Positions 4,815 to 5,297 of a stretch of DNA of 5,297 bases are shown piece by piece; position 1 is the stretch's first letter; each line of letters begins with the position of its first letter. The notes below the pieces were generated by a model that had not been told where the DNA came from, did not search any database, and saw only the letters and a list, made by a program, of their open reading frames with translations. The translations under genes were made by a program, and so were the position numbers. Source of the DNA: Bacilli bacterium (GTDB taxonomy: Bacteria > Bacillota_I > Bacilli_A > RFN20 > CAG-826); NCBI GenBank assembly GCA_017617775.1, contig JAFZVO010000111.1, forward strand, positions 1 to 5,297, in the 5' to 3' direction.

Positions 4815-5297
4815 TGCTCAATCTATCCTCCTTCTTTGCGTAAAAACATCTGACGAGTTGCCCAGGGGCCACTTCGACGAGTTGTGGTTCTTCATCTACA
4901 CATTTTTGAGTGCAGTATTTACATCTTGGACCAAACTTACATCCTTTTGGAAGTTCAAGTGGGTGTGGAACCGCGCCTGGAATTGGTTCAAGTTTCTTAT
5001 CGGATTTGATCTCTAAACGAGGAATTGATAACATCAATCCTTCAGTATATGGGTGAGAGTATTCACAGTTGGTGAAGATGGTCTTCGCTGGCGCTCTCTC
5101 CACGACTTGACCACAGTACATGACGACGACATCGTCCGCCATCTCATTGATCACACCTAAGTCGTGAGTGATGAAGAGAATGGAAGTACCATTTTTCTTC
5201 TTAAGATCATTCATAAGCTTCAAGATTTGGGCTTGAATGGTGACGTCAAGAGCAGTTGTTGGCTCGTCAGCGATCAAGATCTTTGGTTCACAGGCTA
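4774..5297 (-). CDS. oppD: Oligopeptide/dipeptide ABC transporter ATPase, OppD type, C-terminal part (runs off the right edge)
   Basis: The frame is open to the right edge, where it reads ACEPKILIADEPTTALDVT, so about 173 codons of the 3' part are present and the N-terminus with Walker A, Q-loop and signature is missing. Visible are Walker B with catalytic Glu (ILIADEP), the D-loop TALD, the H-loop in FITHDLG, and the C-terminal peptide-transporter domain with SHPYTEGLMLSIPRLE. The usual Cys set also appears (GCKFGPRCKYCTQKC, then VRCFY). DEPTTALDVT and the order upstream of the OppF-type gene identify it as the OppD/DppD partner; both ATPases are needed for one transporter. The likely job is ATP hydrolysis for peptide uptake at the inner face of the membrane. 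Its last 41 nt overlap the oppF start in another frame. The C-terminal tail beyond the Cys domain (KKEDRLSNGHKKEVVNNFAS) is hydrophilic. Confidence 0.93.
   Translation of the reverse strand, partial: ACEPKILIADEPTTALDVTIQAQILKLMNDLKKKNGTSILFITHDLGVINEMADDVVVMYCGQVVERAPAKTIFTNCEYSHPYTEGLMLSIPRLEIKSDKKLEPIPGAVPHPLELPKGCKFGPRCKYCTQKCVDEEPQLVEVAPGQLVRCFYAKKEDRLSNGHKKEVVNNFAS
4826..4833 (-). promoter_or_regulatory. Ribosome binding site of oppF
   Basis: AAGGAGGA on the minus strand is close to the full anti-16S complement and lies inside the OppD coding sequence, 11 nt before the oppF ATG. The spacing is somewhat long, but no in-frame start codon fits better; a nearer TTG is out of frame. Confidence 0.8.

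Noticed and set aside
4807..5016. 69-codon plus-strand frame opposite oppD
   Set aside because: It is antisense to the conserved Cys domain of OppD; its apparent hydrophobicity is a by-product of the reverse strand.
5275..5277. TTG as the start codon of the right-edge ATPase
   Set aside because: The frame continues to the window edge with ACEPKI before the Walker B segment, so this is an internal Leu codon of a truncated oppD.

Overview
The window reads as a stretch of Bacillota/Firmicutes-type chromosome, perhaps from a host-associated Bacilli or Mollicutes-related lineage. This placement is an inference from Gram-positive-style gene content, purine-rich Shine-Dalgarno sites, a sigma-A-type promoter and U-tract terminators. 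It is not based on any marker gene. The genetic code looks standard: Trp is TGG where I checked, and TGA ends one small gene exactly where a terminator begins. All five real genes, plus one small membrane-protein gene, lie on the minus strand, so transcription runs from right to left.

Right part (2980-5297): the tail of an oligopeptide/dipeptide ABC-transporter operon. It holds the 3' part of an OppD-type ATPase (cut by the window edge), an OppF-type ATPase of 531 aa that overlaps it by 41 nt, and a 78-aa basic membrane protein that overlaps oppF by 17 nt. A strong intrinsic terminator closes the operon, and its hairpin starts inside the last codons of the small gene. The OppF protein carries an in-frame insertion of about 180 residues, lysine-rich and in part coiled-coil-like, between Walker A and the Q-loop. 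This is the most unusual feature of the window.

Middle part (341-2940): a two-gene operon made of a class I/II PLP-dependent aminotransferase and gdhA (NADP-type glutamate dehydrogenase), 2 nt apart and ending at an intrinsic terminator. A near-consensus promoter sits so close to the aminotransferase ATG that the mRNA is predicted to be almost leaderless. Two overlapping inverted repeats cover the -10 region and the start codon.

Left part (1-340): the 5' end of an S9-family (prolyl-oligopeptidase/acylaminoacyl-peptidase type) serine peptidase gene, with its own candidate promoter directly behind the gdhA terminator.

Taken together, the genes fit peptide use and amino-nitrogen metabolism: peptide import (Opp ATPases), peptide cleavage (S9 peptidase), transamination to glutamate, and interconversion of glutamate with 2-oxoglutarate and ammonium (GDH). 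The neighbourhood suggests this functional link but does not prove it. I see no RNA genes, mobile elements or CRISPR arrays.
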